Under the pieces are notes generated by a model that saw nothing but the letters and a program-made list of their open reading frames with translations, searched no databases and had not been told where the DNA came from. DNA of 64,000 bases from Pedobacter frigiditerrae (GTDB lineage: Bacteria > Bacteroidota > Bacteroidia > Sphingobacteriales > Sphingobacteriaceae): NCBI RefSeq assembly GCF_032678705.1, contig NZ_JAVTSS010000002.1:1302001-1366000 (forward strand), written 5' to 3'. The position numbers were made by a program, and so were the translations under genes. Below are positions 18,824 through 26,694 of this stretch, piece by piece. Each line of letters starts with the position of its first letter. Position 1 is the stretch's first letter.

Positions 18824-20041
18824 ATGTCTAAAAAAATACTGGTAATTGGTATCAATTTTTTTCCCGAATTAACTGGCATTGGAAAATATACGGGCGAGAT
18901 GGTTCACTGGTTAGCGGAGAAGGGATATGAGACCACCATGGTAACTAGTTTTCCCTACTATCCCTATTGGACGGTGCAGCAACCTTATACAGGTAGTTTT
19001 TATAAAAAAGAAGTTTTAAAGGGCGGTAAGTTAAAGGTTTATCGTTGTCCCATGTACATACCAAAAAAGCCAACTGGGATAAGGCGGTTATTGCATGAAG
19101 CAAGCTTTTTAATCAGTTCGTTTTTTGTTGTCTTTCTATTGCTATTTAAAAAGAAAAATGAATTGATCCTCGCAGTTGCACCACCATTTCATTTAGGATT
19201 TTTAGCTTTGTTTTATCGCTTTTTTAAGGGTGGTAAAATTGTGTATCATATCCAAGATTTGCAAGTCGATGCGGCTAGAGAATTAAAGATGCTACCAAAT
19301 GGTCTATTTTCTGTTTTATTTTGGCTCGAGCGATTAATTCTTAAAAAGGTGAATATGGTGAGCACCATTTCTGAAGGGATGATTAAGCGGGTAAAGGCAA
19401 AAGTATACAGGGAGGTAGTTTTTTTTCCGAACTGGGTGAATACTGATAGTTTTTACCCTCTTATGAATCGGGAGGAACTGAAATTAGAATGGGGTTATAA
19501 AATTGAAGAGCAAATTATCTTGTATTCTGGCAGTATTGGGGAGAAACAAGGTCTAGACGTCATTGTTCGTATAGCAGATGGGCTAAGACACCTCCCACAT
19601 CTTAAATTTATAATTTGCGGGACAGGGCCTTATAAGGAAAGATTAATCGCTATGGCTGTGACGGCAAACCTTAGTAATGTTTTTTTTTCTCCCTTACAGC
19701 AAAGTGAGGTTTTCAATCGTTTTTTAAACATGGCAGACCTCCATTTAGTTTTACAAAAAGGAGATGCAAGTGATTTGGTTATGCCTTCTAAACTGACTAC
19801 CATTTTAGCTGTGGGAGGCTTAGCTTTAGTAACAGCGCATGAAAGTACAACCTTATTTGATGTAATAACTCAAAATAAGATGGGAATTGTAATTCAGCCT
19901 GAAAATGATGTTTCACTTAAACAAGCAATTGAACAGTTTTCCTTAGCAACTTATACCGAGCAACGTTTAAGGGCCAGGGAATATGCTTCAAAATATCTTA
20001 ATAAATACAATATTTTGAATGCATTTTTAGCCAATTTTTAG
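18824..20041 (+). CDS. wcaI: WcaI-like colanic-acid glycosyltransferase (GT4)
   Basis: A 405-residue GT4 enzyme with strong WcaI character: KILVIGINFFPELTGIGKYT, MVTSFPYYPYWTV, and YRCPMYIPKKPTGIRRLLHE in the N-terminal half, and SAGSIG-like ILYSGSIGEKQGLDVIV in the donor half. The central HIQDLQVDAAREL segment is also conserved in that group. In colanic acid synthesis WcaI adds a sugar to the lipid-linked repeat; the same class of reaction is likely here. It is probably the last gene of the tightly packed part, with a gap of about 100 bases following. Confidence 0.85.
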   Translation: MSKKILVIGINFFPELTGIGKYTGEMVHWLAEKGYETTMVTSFPYYPYWTVQQPYTGSFYKKEVLKGGKLKVYRCPMYIPKKPTGIRRLLHEASFLISSFFVVFLLLFKKKNELILAVAPPFHLGFLALFYRFFKGGKIVYHIQDLQVDAARELKMLPNGLFSVLFWLERLILKKVNMVSTISEGMIKRVKAKVYREVVFFPNWVNTDSFYPLMNREELKLEWGYKIEEQIILYSGSIGEKQGLDVIVRIADGLRHLPHLKFIICGTGPYKERLIAMAVTANLSNVFFSPLQQSEVFNRFLNMADLHLVLQKGDASDLVMPSKLTTILAVGGLALVTAHESTTLFDVITQNKMGIVIQPENDVSLKQAIEQFSLATYTEQRLRAREYASKYLNKYNILNAFLANF

Positions 20042-20142
20042 AGTGAGCATATAATTAAGATACATTGAAATTGCCATACGCAGTCTTCTTATTGCTAATT
20101 TAATAATAGATAATTGACACACTGTATAACAGAACGCTCCTT

Positions 20143-21354
20143 ATGAAAAATCCTTTAGAGTCGCCCGATAAATTACTCTTTATTGACGGTCTTAGAGCTT
20201 TAGCAGCCATTTATGTAGTTATGCATCATGCTAAGTTGCATTACATCTTGGATACAACTAAGCTTTCGCCCATTCAGAAGCTAACTTTAAGTGGCTTGTC
20301 TTTTGGCCACTATGCTGTAGGCCTTTTTATAGTGATCTCTGGATATTCTCTAATGCTTCCTGCAATAAAAAGGGGTTATGTGGTGCCGAATGTTTCAGAC
20401 TTTTATTGGAGGCGGGTAAAGAGGATTCTGCCACCCTATTACATTTCCCTACTTTTATCTCTTTTACTAATATACTTTTTTATTGGAACGCAAAAAACTT
20501 TGACTCATTGGCACATGAGTATTCCAGTGACTTTTAATACAGTGCTTGCCCATTTATTTTTGATACATGATTTATTTCTGTCCCATGTCTATAAAATCAA
20601 CCATTCATTATGGTCAATTTCTGTAGAATGTAGGATCTACCTTTTTTTTCCCCTTATCGTTTTCTTTTGGAAGAGGCTTGGTCCAGTGGTTACATTGGTA
20701 GTTACGATACTCTTTTCCGCTTTCCTTTACATCATTCTTACCCACTTTAGTAACAGATACGAGGATATCAATCTTGCTTCAGGTGTGAATCCATATATTG
20801 TTCTTTTTGTTTTAGGAATGTTTGCTGCGGATATGTCTTTTTCGGACTCAAGATTGTCAAGATTCATTGACCGTCTACATTTGGGCACAGTGATGATCTT
20901 CTTAATTGCCGTTTTTGTGCTGTTTAAAAAGATGTTGTTCACTCTCAACGTCCAGCTAGATTTGGATGATGAAACAGCAATTGCAGATTTGATTTTTGGC
21001 GCTGTTTGCTTTTGTTTGCTTGTGATTTGTGGCAGGCCGAAATATGAAAAGTCTTTCCTAAGATTCTTTAAGCAGATTTTTTCTTGGCAACCTTTGGTTT
21101 TCTTAGGTATGTTTGCCTATAGCGTTTATTTAGTTCATGCACCTATTTTAGAACTAATTTCGGTTTATCTAATTCCTTTGTTTAACATAAGTTCGGCGTA
21201 TTATGCGACACTTGTTTTAATCATATTAGGAACTTCAATAGTGGTAGGTCTGGCTTATCTTTTCTTTTTAGCTTTTGAAAAGCCATTTTTAAATAAACGA
21301 AAGGAAAGTTTAAAGAAAACAGAATTGAATGCTGTTCTCAATCCTGCCCCTTAA
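20143..21354 (+). CDS. Membrane acyltransferase 3 family protein
   Basis: A 403-residue polytopic protein with about ten hydrophobic segments. The family N-terminus LLFIDGLRALAAIYVVMHHA has the conserved His, followed by GHYAVGLFIVISGYSLML and YWRRVKRILPPYY. It is the second acyltransferase-3 protein of the cluster (the first is at 7572) and would O-acylate sugars using a cytoplasmic acyl donor. A 101-base gap precedes it, so it may have its own start signal, though no clear promoter was seen. The substrate is unknown. Confidence 0.85.
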   Translation: MKNPLESPDKLLFIDGLRALAAIYVVMHHAKLHYILDTTKLSPIQKLTLSGLSFGHYAVGLFIVISGYSLMLPAIKRGYVVPNVSDFYWRRVKRILPPYYISLLLSLLLIYFFIGTQKTLTHWHMSIPVTFNTVLAHLFLIHDLFLSHVYKINHSLWSISVECRIYLFFPLIVFFWKRLGPVVTLVVTILFSAFLYIILTHFSNRYEDINLASGVNPYIVLFVLGMFAADMSFSDSRLSRFIDRLHLGTVMIFLIAVFVLFKKMLFTLNVQLDLDDETAIADLIFGAVCFCLLVICGRPKYEKSFLRFFKQIFSWQPLVFLGMFAYSVYLVHAPILELISVYLIPLFNISSAYYATLVLIILGTSIVVGLAYLFFLAFEKPFLNKRKESLKKTELNAVLNPAP

Positions 21355-21377
21355 AAATTAATGTTAAAAGATAAAAT

Positions 21378-22271
21378 ATGAATAGTTCTACTGTAAATAT
21401 CGCATTTTGCATCAATAGACTTGCTTTAATAGGCCTAGGGGTCACCATCTCTTCGTTAGTAAGGAATTGTGCGCAGACCAGCAAGTTGAAGCTAAATTTT
21501 TTATGCGCTGGGCTAACTGATGATGACAAGAACAATATTAATGAATTGTTAAAATTAGAAAATTATAAGGGTTCCGTAGCATTTATGGACTTCGAAGCAT
21601 CTAAGGCGTTTGGGTCGTTCAAGTCCTTGCATGGAGATTGGACTACTTATGGAAGGTTGTTATTGCCCGAATTGATTAAAGAGAAAAGTGTACTCTATTT
21701 AGATGCCGATCTAGTTGTTGAAGCTGATGTGCTGGAAGTTGAGGGCTTTGATTTTCAAGATATGGCATTGGCTGTTGTAAATAGCGGCCTCATCAAATAT
21801 ACACTGGAGCGTAAGTTTTTTGTAGAAGTGTTAGGGATCTCTCCAAGTACGCCAACATTTAATGCAGGTGTACTGCTGTTTAATTTAGATCGCTGGAGAG
21901 AGGATAAACTTAAAGAAAAATGTTTAGCTTTTGCCTCTAGATACCCAATGGAACTGCTTTCTTGCGATCAAACGATCTTGAATGCCTTGTTCTTGAAGTT
22001 TTCTTCGCTCCCTGCTCATTTTAACTGTGAGTGGCTGCCTTATCATCAACAACCAGCCACTGGTAAAAAGATGATATTTCATTTTGTTGGGTCGCCTAAG
22101 CCCTGGGATATTTTGGGCTTTTTGGTTCACAATGGACATTTAACTTGGAAGAGCTATTTAAATCCGTATTGGGCTAAGCACTATAGTAAACTGTCTCTTG
22201 GAGATTTGAAAAGAGCTTGGAAAATCAGAAGATCGTATTTTAGGGTGATGAAACTAAAATTAAAGAAATGA
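21378..22271 (+). CDS. Glycosyltransferase family 8
   Basis: A 297-residue retaining GT-A enzyme. NIAFCINRLALIGLGVTISSL starts the nucleotide-binding half, VLYLDADLVVEADV has the DxD metal site, and FNAGVLLFNLDRWRE and LSCDQTILNALF are family 8 hallmarks, followed by HFVGSPKPW (metal-binding His). It resembles LPS galactosyl- and glucosyltransferases. It is the last gene before a 247-base intergenic region with a promoter-like site, so it probably ends the main glycosyltransferase operon. Confidence 0.88.
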   Translation: MNSSTVNIAFCINRLALIGLGVTISSLVRNCAQTSKLKLNFLCAGLTDDDKNNINELLKLENYKGSVAFMDFEASKAFGSFKSLHGDWTTYGRLLLPELIKEKSVLYLDADLVVEADVLEVEGFDFQDMALAVVNSGLIKYTLERKFFVEVLGISPSTPTFNAGVLLFNLDRWREDKLKEKCLAFASRYPMELLSCDQTILNALFLKFSSLPAHFNCEWLPYHQQPATGKKMIFHFVGSPKPWDILGFLVHNGHLTWKSYLNPYWAKHYSKLSLGDLKRAWKIRRSYFRVMKLKLKK

Positions 22272-22396
22272 TTTTGTCTCGAAAATAGTTTTTTATTGCT
22301 TTTAGCTTTTAAAACAAAATTTTAATAAATACTTTAAAAAAACCTATTTATGTTTATCGATGCTAACAGAAATTGAAGTTTGCCCAATGGAACAGG

Positions 22397-22438
22397 TTGT
22401 TTCTCAAGTAAAACATTATATTTGTGTGGTTTTCACAC
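22397..22438 (+). promoter_or_regulatory. Promoter of ugd-uxs with hairpin at the start site
   Basis: TTG at 22397-22399 is followed after 17 bases by TATATTTG at 22417-22424. This fits the Bacteroidota pattern of TTG, 17-23 bases, TAnnTTTG. Transcription would start near 22430, leaving a leader of about 90 bases before ugd. A perfect inverted repeat GTGTG/CACAC (22424-22428 and 22434-22438) overlaps the end of the -7 box and the start site and could be an operator or a 5' hairpin. Confidence 0.6.
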
Positions 22439-22518
22439 TAAGCCTCTATAAAAGGATCTGAAGCCTTATAATGTCATAAATTTATGTTTATTAGCGCACT
22501 ACATCACAAAATTATTAA

Positions 22519-23916
22519 ATGAAAAAAATTACTAACATTTGCTGTATTGGTGCAGGATATGTCGGCGGTCCTACTATGGCAGTGGTTGCCAAACAATGTC
22601 CTCACATTAAGGTTACTATCGTAGATTTAAATGAAGCAAGAATTGCGGCATGGAATGATGAAGATGTAAACAACATTCCGGTATACGAACCGGGTTTAAG
22701 TGAGGTGGTGGCAGAAGCTAGGGGCAGAAACTTGTTTTTCTCTACTGATGTAGATGCAGCTATTGCAGAAGCGGAGATGATTTTTATTTCGGTAAATACG
22801 CCTACCAAAACTTATGGGGCTGGTAAGGGTATGGGCGCCGATTTAAAATGGATTGAGTTATGTGCTCGCCAAATTGCACGTGTTTCTAAAACCGATAAAA
22901 TTATCGTAGAAAAATCTACTTTACCTGTACGTACGGCTGAGGCGGTTCGCGATATTTTACACAATGCTGGAAATGGGGTAAAATTTGAAGTCTTATCTAA
23001 TCCAGAATTTTTAGCGGAAGGTACAGCTGTAGAGGATTTGATGGCGCCTGATCGCGTTTTGATTGGTGGTGATTCAACTCCAACAGGTCAAGAAGCAGTT
23101 GTGGCCTTAGTAGATGTATATGCCAATTGGATTCCTCGCGAAAGAATTTTGACCACCAATGTTTGGTCTTCTGAGCTTTCTAAATTGGTAGCTAACGCTT
23201 ATTTGGCGCAACGTATTTCATCTATCAACTCTATCTCTGAGTTGTGCGAAAAAACAGAGGCTAATATCAATGAGGTGGCTAGGGCAATCGGTACAGATAG
23301 CCGTATTGGTCCGAAGTTTCTAAAGGCTTCCGTTGGTTTTGGAGGTTCATGTTTTCAGAAGGATATTTTAAACTTGGTTTATATATCTAGGTCATTCGGT
23401 TTGCGTGAGGTTGCCGATTACTGGGAACAAGTAATTATCATGAATGATCACCAGAAAAAGCGTTTTGCCTTAAATATGGTAAGGGATTTATACAATACCG
23501 TATCTGGCAAAAAGATTACTTTTTTAGGTTGGGCCTTTAAAAAGGATACCAATGATACAAGGGAATCTGCAGCGATTTATGTGGCAGATGAGTTGTTAAA
23601 TGAACAAGCGAATATTCGCGTATACGATCCTAAGGTAGGGCAAAGTCAGATTTTAGGCGATTTGGACTATTTAGCTACCCGCAAGCCTGAAGAAAATGCA
23701 GCTTCGGTGAAAGTTTATGAAGATCCTTACCGTGCCTGTGAAAATACACATGCTATTGCTGTTTTAACTGAATGGGACGAGTTCACAACTTATGATTGGC
23801 AAAGAATTTATGATAGCATGTTAAAACCTGCCAAGATTTACGACGGTAGGAATATACTAGATACAGAGAAATTAAGGAAAATAGGTTTTAAGGTCACTTC
23901 AATTGGTGTAAGGTAA
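22519..23916 (+). CDS. ugd: UDP-glucose 6-dehydrogenase
   Basis: A 465-residue enzyme oxidising UDP-glucose to UDP-glucuronate with two NAD+. The N-terminal Rossmann motif is [17 protein letters not shown], and [12 protein letters not shown] holds the catalytic cysteine C278. The length and the extra segments (for example [17 protein letters not shown]) resemble the longer, animal-like form rather than the short bacterial form. Its stop overlaps the uxs start by one base, so the product is probably passed on to UDP-xylose synthesis. A promoter-like site lies upstream at 22397-22424. Confidence 0.93.
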   Translation: MKKITNICCIGAGYVGGPTMAVVAKQCPHIKVTIVDLNEARIAAWNDEDVNNIPVYEPGLSEVVAEARGRNLFFSTDVDAAIAEAEMIFISVNTPTKTYGAGKGMGADLKWIELCARQIARVSKTDKIIVEKSTLPVRTAEAVRDILHNAGNGVKFEVLSNPEFLAEGTAVEDLMAPDRVLIGGDSTPTGQEAVVALVDVYANWIPRERILTTNVWSSELSKLVANAYLAQRISSINSISELCEKTEANINEVARAIGTDSRIGPKFLKASVGFGGSCFQKDILNLVYISRSFGLREVADYWEQVIIMNDHQKKRFALNMVRDLYNTVSGKKITFLGWAFKKDTNDTRESAAIYVADELLNEQANIRVYDPKVGQSQILGDLDYLATRKPEENAASVKVYEDPYRACENTHAIAVLTEWDEFTTYDWQRIYDSMLKPAKIYDGRNILDTEKLRKIGFKVTSIGVR

Positions 23917-24905
23917 TGGAACGTAAAAGAGTATTAATCACAGGAGCGGCAGGCTTTTTAGGCTCACACTTGTGCGACAGGTTTATTGCAGAAGATTACC
24001 ATGTAATTGCCATGGATAATTTAATCACTGGCGATTTACAAAATATTGAGCATTTGTTTAAATTGGAGAACTTCGAGTTTGCTCATCATGATGTTTCTAA
24101 CTTTGTTTATGTGCCGGGTAAATTAGACTATATCTTGCACTTTGCTTCGCCAGCTAGTCCGATAGATTATTTAAAGATACCGATACAAACTTTAAAGGTA
24201 GGTTCTTTGGGAACGCACAACTTGTTAGGTTTGGCAAAAAACAAAGGGGCTAGAATGTTAATTGCTTCAACTTCTGAGGTATATGGCGATCCTAATGTGA
24301 ACCCACAGCCTGAAGAATACTGGGGTAATGTTAACCCGGTAGGCCCAAGAGGCGTTTATGATGAGGCTAAACGTTTTCAGGAGGCAATTACCATGGCTTA
24401 CCATACTTTTCATGGTGTAGAAACCAGAATTGTAAGGATTTTTAATACTTATGGGCCAAGGATGCGTTTGAACGACGGAAGGGTTTTGCCTGCTTTTATT
24501 GGTCAGGCGCTACGTGGAGAAGATTTAACTGTTTTTGGCGATGGTTCACAAACCCGTTCGTTTTGTTATGTGAGCGATTTAGTGGAAGGTATTTACCGAT
24601 TGTTATTAAGTGATTATGCGCAGCCGATGAATATTGGTAATCCGGATGAAATCACCATTAAACAATTTGGGGAGGAGATTATCAAGTTAACAGGTAGTGA
24701 CCAGAAACTGATTTTGAAGGATTTGCCGGTTGATGATCCTAAACAACGCAGACCAGATATTACCAAAGCAAAAGCAATTTTAGGCTGGGAGCCGAAAGTG
24801 AATAGGGCAGATGGTTTAAAGATTACTTATGAGTATTTTAAGTCTCTTCCGGAGGATGTGCTTTATAGTAAGGACCATAAAGATTTTAAAGGTTTTACGA
24901 AGTAG
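23916..24905 (+). CDS. uxs: UDP-glucuronate decarboxylase (UDP-xylose synthase)
   Basis: A 329-residue short-chain dehydrogenase/reductase that decarboxylates UDP-glucuronate to UDP-xylose. The NAD site is [16 protein letters not shown], the segment [10 protein letters not shown] holds the catalytic Thr/Ser, and YDEAKRF gives Y148-x3-K152. The segment [17 protein letters not shown] is typical of UXS enzymes. It is co-transcribed with ugd and is followed by a strong terminator at 24942-24975. The two genes imply that xylose, glucuronate or both occur in the polymer. Confidence 0.92.
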   Translation: MERKRVLITGAAGFLGSHLCDRFIAEDYHVIAMDNLITGDLQNIEHLFKLENFEFAHHDVSNFVYVPGKLDYILHFASPASPIDYLKIPIQTLKVGSLGTHNLLGLAKNKGARMLIASTSEVYGDPNVNPQPEEYWGNVNPVGPRGVYDEAKRFQEAITMAYHTFHGVETRIVRIFNTYGPRMRLNDGRVLPAFIGQALRGEDLTVFGDGSQTRSFCYVSDLVEGIYRLLLSDYAQPMNIGNPDEITIKQFGEEIIKLTGSDQKLILKDLPVDDPKQRRPDITKAKAILGWEPKVNRADGLKITYEYFKSLPEDVLYSKDHKDFKGFTK

Positions 24906-24941
24906 TTATTGCCAGCTTATTCAAGGATTTTATTGATAAAT

Positions 24942-24975
24942 ACCCTAGCGCATTAGTGTTAGGGTGTTTTTTTTT
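24942..24975 (+). terminator. Rho-independent-type terminator after uxs
   Basis: The stem ACCCTAGCGC (24942-24951) pairs with GTGTTAGGGT (24956-24965) through a four-base ATTA loop, with two G-T pairs. After one G there is a run of nine T (24967-24975). It lies 37 bases past the uxs stop and closes the ugd-uxs transcript before the repeat cluster. Confidence 0.8.
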
Positions 24976-24983
24976 GGAAACCA

Positions 24984-25102
24984 GTCGTCCTATCGAACGA
25001 GCTCTTGCGACAGCTTGTCCCGATCCGATAGCTATCGGATTTATATCGGGAAGATATATGCTTGAATGTGACTCATAGATCTCTCCCAAGGTCGAGATGA
25101 CG
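24984..25102. repeat. Repeat element variant with 18-bp perfect palindrome (copy 1)
   Basis: The left end is diverged (GTCGTCCTATCGAACGAG) and the right end is the standard GTCGAGATGACG. The centre contains the perfect palindrome ATCCGATAGCTATCGGAT at 25023-25040, enclosed by CCCGAT and ATCGGG. The same element recurs at 25385-25501. Confidence 0.85.
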
Positions 25103-25167
25103 GACTTGATTGAGATGACGTGACGCTTGAATGTGACTCATAGATCTCTCCCAAGGTCGAGATGACG
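25076..25167. repeat. 65-bp tandem unit (copy 1)
   Basis: Two half-sites ending GTCGAGATGACG (25091-25102 and 25156-25167) are spaced 65 bp apart by a 38-base spacer (25103-25140). An identical spacer is found at 25309-25346 and 25644-25681, each again between two half-sites 65 bp apart. Identical spacers show recent copying of a composite unit rather than scattered independent sites. Confidence 0.85.
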
Positions 25168-25214
25168 GTAACACTGGGAGATGACGATAACGCGGGGGAT
25201 GACATATAAGTATT

Positions 25215-25308
25215 CGTCATCTCGACGGAGCGCCTGCCTATCACAGGCTGCGACGAGAGATCTTCGAGAGGGATTAATTCACAGATCTCTCCTATCGTCG
25301 AGATGACG
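25215..25308. repeat. Long cruciform-like repeat element E1
   Basis: The outer arms CGTCATCTCGAC (25215-25226) and GTCGAGATGACG (25297-25308) are perfectly complementary. Inside lie a small hairpin GCCTG/CAGGC and a second perfect pair AGAGATCT (25256-25263) and AGATCTCT (25283-25290). Folded, it would be a branched structure of 94 bases. Close relatives are at 25549-25643 and 26122-26215, and a shorter variant at 26264-26342. Confidence 0.9.
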
Positions 25309-25384
25309 GACTTGATTGAGATGACGTGACGCTTGAATGTGACTCACAGATCTCTCCCAAGGTAGAGATGACGTAATAAGTGTT

Positions 25385-25501
25385 CGTCATTTCGAACGCA
25401 GCGCAGCGAGAGCCTGTCCCGATCCGATAGCTATCGGATTTATATCGGGAAGATATCTGCTTGAATGTGACTCATAGATCTCTCCCAAGGTCGAGATGAC
25501 G
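25385..25501. repeat. Repeat element variant with 18-bp perfect palindrome (copy 2)
   Basis: Its left end is CGTCATTTCGAACG and its right end GTCGAGATGACG. The palindrome ATCCGATAGCTATCGGAT is at 25422-25439. It is nearly the same as copy 1 at 24984-25102 from the CCCGAT arm onward. Confidence 0.85.
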
Positions 25502-25548
25502 ATAACGCAGGGAGATGACGATAACACTGGGAGATGATCTCACGTAAG

Positions 25549-25643
25549 CGTCATCTCGACAGAGCGCCTGCCTATCACAGGCTGCGACGAGAGATCTTCG
25601 AGAGGGATTTGTCTTACAGATCTCTCCCAAGGTCGAGATGACG
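25549..25643. repeat. Long cruciform-like repeat element E2
   Basis: The arms CGTCATCTCGAC (25549-25560) and GTCGAGATGACG (25632-25643) enclose the same internal hairpin and AGAGATCT/AGATCTCT pair as E1. It is followed directly by the third copy of the 38-base spacer and then another half-site ending at 25708. Confidence 0.9.
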
Positions 25644-25753
25644 GACTTGATTGAGATGACGTGACGCTTGAATGTGACTCACAGATCTCTCCTATCGTCG
25701 AGATGACGATAACACTGGGAGATGACGCGACGCGGGAAGATGGCGAATATTTA

Positions 25754-26053
25754 TTACCACTCTTTTATAACTTCCCATAAATCTTTCCAATCAGGGTTGA
25801 TGCTATTTATCAAATCATCTTTCTTTTCCCTGCGCCATTTCTTGATTTGCTTTTCTCTGCCAATTGCCTCTTCTATGGTAAAGAGTGACTCATAATAAAC
25901 GCAGTATTTTAATTGATATCTAGCAGAAAAGGAGTTTGGGTATTTGGCAGACTTATGTTCTAGGATTCTGCTGAATAGATCAGATGTTACGCCGATATAC
26001 AAAACTGTTTTGTTATAGTTTGTCATGATGTATACGCAGCCGCCTCTTTCCAT
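25754..26053 (-). CDS. GIY-YIG (URI-like) nuclease embedded in repeats
   Basis: A 99-residue single-domain GIY-YIG protein. The GIY and YIG strands appear as CVYIMTNYNKTVLYIGVTSD, followed by the helix Arg in FSRILEHK. The metal-binding Glu is probably in EEAIGREKQIKKW, and the end is SINPDWKDLW. This is the small UvrC/YhbQ-like group of unknown cellular role. It lies inside a cluster of palindromic repeats, with a half-site ending 45 bases past its stop (25708) and another (26099-26110) 46 bases upstream of its start. No other gene is nearby. That arrangement suggests, but does not prove, that its nuclease acts on or spreads the repeats. Confidence 0.88.
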   Translation of the reverse strand: MERGGCVYIMTNYNKTVLYIGVTSDLFSRILEHKSAKYPNSFSARYQLKYCVYYESLFTIEEAIGREKQIKKWRREKKDDLINSINPDWKDLWEVIKEW

Positions 26054-26121
26054 AGGATTAAATTAGTTAAAATAGTTGACTTATGGATCTCTCCTAATGT
26101 CGAGATGACGTAATAAGTGTT

Positions 26122-26215
26122 CGTCATCTCGACGGAGCGCCTGCCTATCACAGGCTGCGACGAGAGATCTTCGAGAGGGATTAATTCACAGATCTCTCCT
26201 ATCGTCGAGATGACG
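26122..26215. repeat. Long cruciform-like repeat element E3
   Basis: The arms CGTCATCTCGAC (26122-26133) and GTCGAGATGACG (26204-26215) enclose an interior nearly identical to E1. It lies just upstream of the GIY-YIG gene's 5' side, next to a half-site at 26099-26110. Confidence 0.9.
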
Positions 26216-26263
26216 GACTGGGAGGGGATGAGGTGACGCTGGGAGATGACATAATAAGTATTG

Positions 26264-26342
26264 GTCATCTCGACGGAGCTCTTGCGAAGAGAGATATGCA
26301 AAAGGAGTTAATTAACAGATCTCTCCCGAGGTCGAGATGACG
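26264..26342. repeat. Shortened repeat element E4
   Basis: GTCATCTCGAC (26264-26274) pairs with GTCGAGATGAC (26331-26341). The interior lacks the GCCTG/CAGGC hairpin and reads GGAGCTCTTGCGAAGAGAG, so it is a diverged or shortened member. It is followed by decayed half-sites up to 26434. Confidence 0.8.
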
Positions 26343-26521
26343 CGACGCGGGAGATGACGGATTCGGCGAGATGACTGGCTGGGTGGAGATGACGGGAGTT
26401 TTGCTTGCAGATCTCTCCGACTGTCGAGATGACGAAACTCGAGCGAGATGAAGTAGATAGGTGTTTTTGTTCCGTAGTGAATGAAGTTCGGCTGAATTTT
26501 GCGGATTTAATGATCAACAAA

Positions 26522-26555
26522 TTGTTAAAATAATGTTTATCGAAGTTTAACTTTG
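26522..26555 (+). promoter_or_regulatory. Candidate promoter P1 upstream of first WcaJ-type gene
   Basis: TTG (26522-26524) is followed after 23 bases by TAACTTTG (26548-26555), matching TTG/TAnnTTTG at the upper limit of spacing. It lies 140 bases before the gene and ahead of a strong hairpin at 26587-26614. Confidence 0.4.
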
Positions 26556-26586
26556 TGGAAATAGTCGATGAAATGGTAGTTTTAGT

Positions 26587-26614
26587 ATAAAATACCTGTT
26601 ATTAGGTATTTTAT
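26587..26614 (+). terminator. Strong hairpin in leader (terminator or attenuator-like)
   Basis: A perfect 11-bp inverted repeat, ATAAAATACCT (26587-26597) and AGGTATTTTAT (26604-26614), has a six-base loop and is followed by TTTTG. It sits between two TAnnTTTG boxes (26548 and 26631), so it could end incoming transcripts or attenuate transcription from the upstream one. Confidence 0.5.
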
Positions 26615-26630
26615 TTTGCTTTTTAAATGA

Positions 26631-26638
26631 TAACTTTG
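26631..26638 (+). promoter_or_regulatory. Candidate -7 box P2 upstream of first WcaJ-type gene
   Basis: TAACTTTG at 26631-26638 fits TAnnTTTG and lies 57 bases before the start. No well-spaced TTG -33 element was found (the nearest TTTG is 12 bases upstream), so this is weaker than a full promoter match. Confidence 0.35.
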
Positions 26639-26694
26639 CTTTCTTGTTAATTGAAGTTAGTAAAAAGTATAATTTCTTAATCCCTAGTTAAATT

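Larger units (their letters stand above)
24984..26434. repeat. Dense palindromic repeat cluster
   Basis: About 1.45 kb is built of one repeat family around the 12-mer GTCGAGATGACG. I find ten exact copies in this direction (starting at 25091, 25156, 25297, 25490, 25632, 25697, 26099, 26204, 26331, 26423), one variant at 25362, and inverted copies at 25215, 25549 and 26122 plus a variant at 26263. Many copies are preceded by AGATCTCTCC. Copies facing each other form long imperfect palindromes of about 80-117 bases. The only gene inside is the GIY-YIG gene at 25754-26053; the rest encodes nothing credible. Confidence 0.95.

Noticed and set aside
24895..25244. Minus-strand open frames in the repeat cluster
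   Set aside because: They translate the repeat units themselves (recurring GEIYESHS-type words) and have no family features.
24984..26434. CRISPR array
   Set aside because: The recurring units are long palindromes, spacers are repeated identically rather than unique, and no cas gene is present.
26023..26520. Two more minus-strand open frames over repeats
   Set aside because: These are repeat translations again; one runs into the GIY-YIG gene's start region. No independent support.
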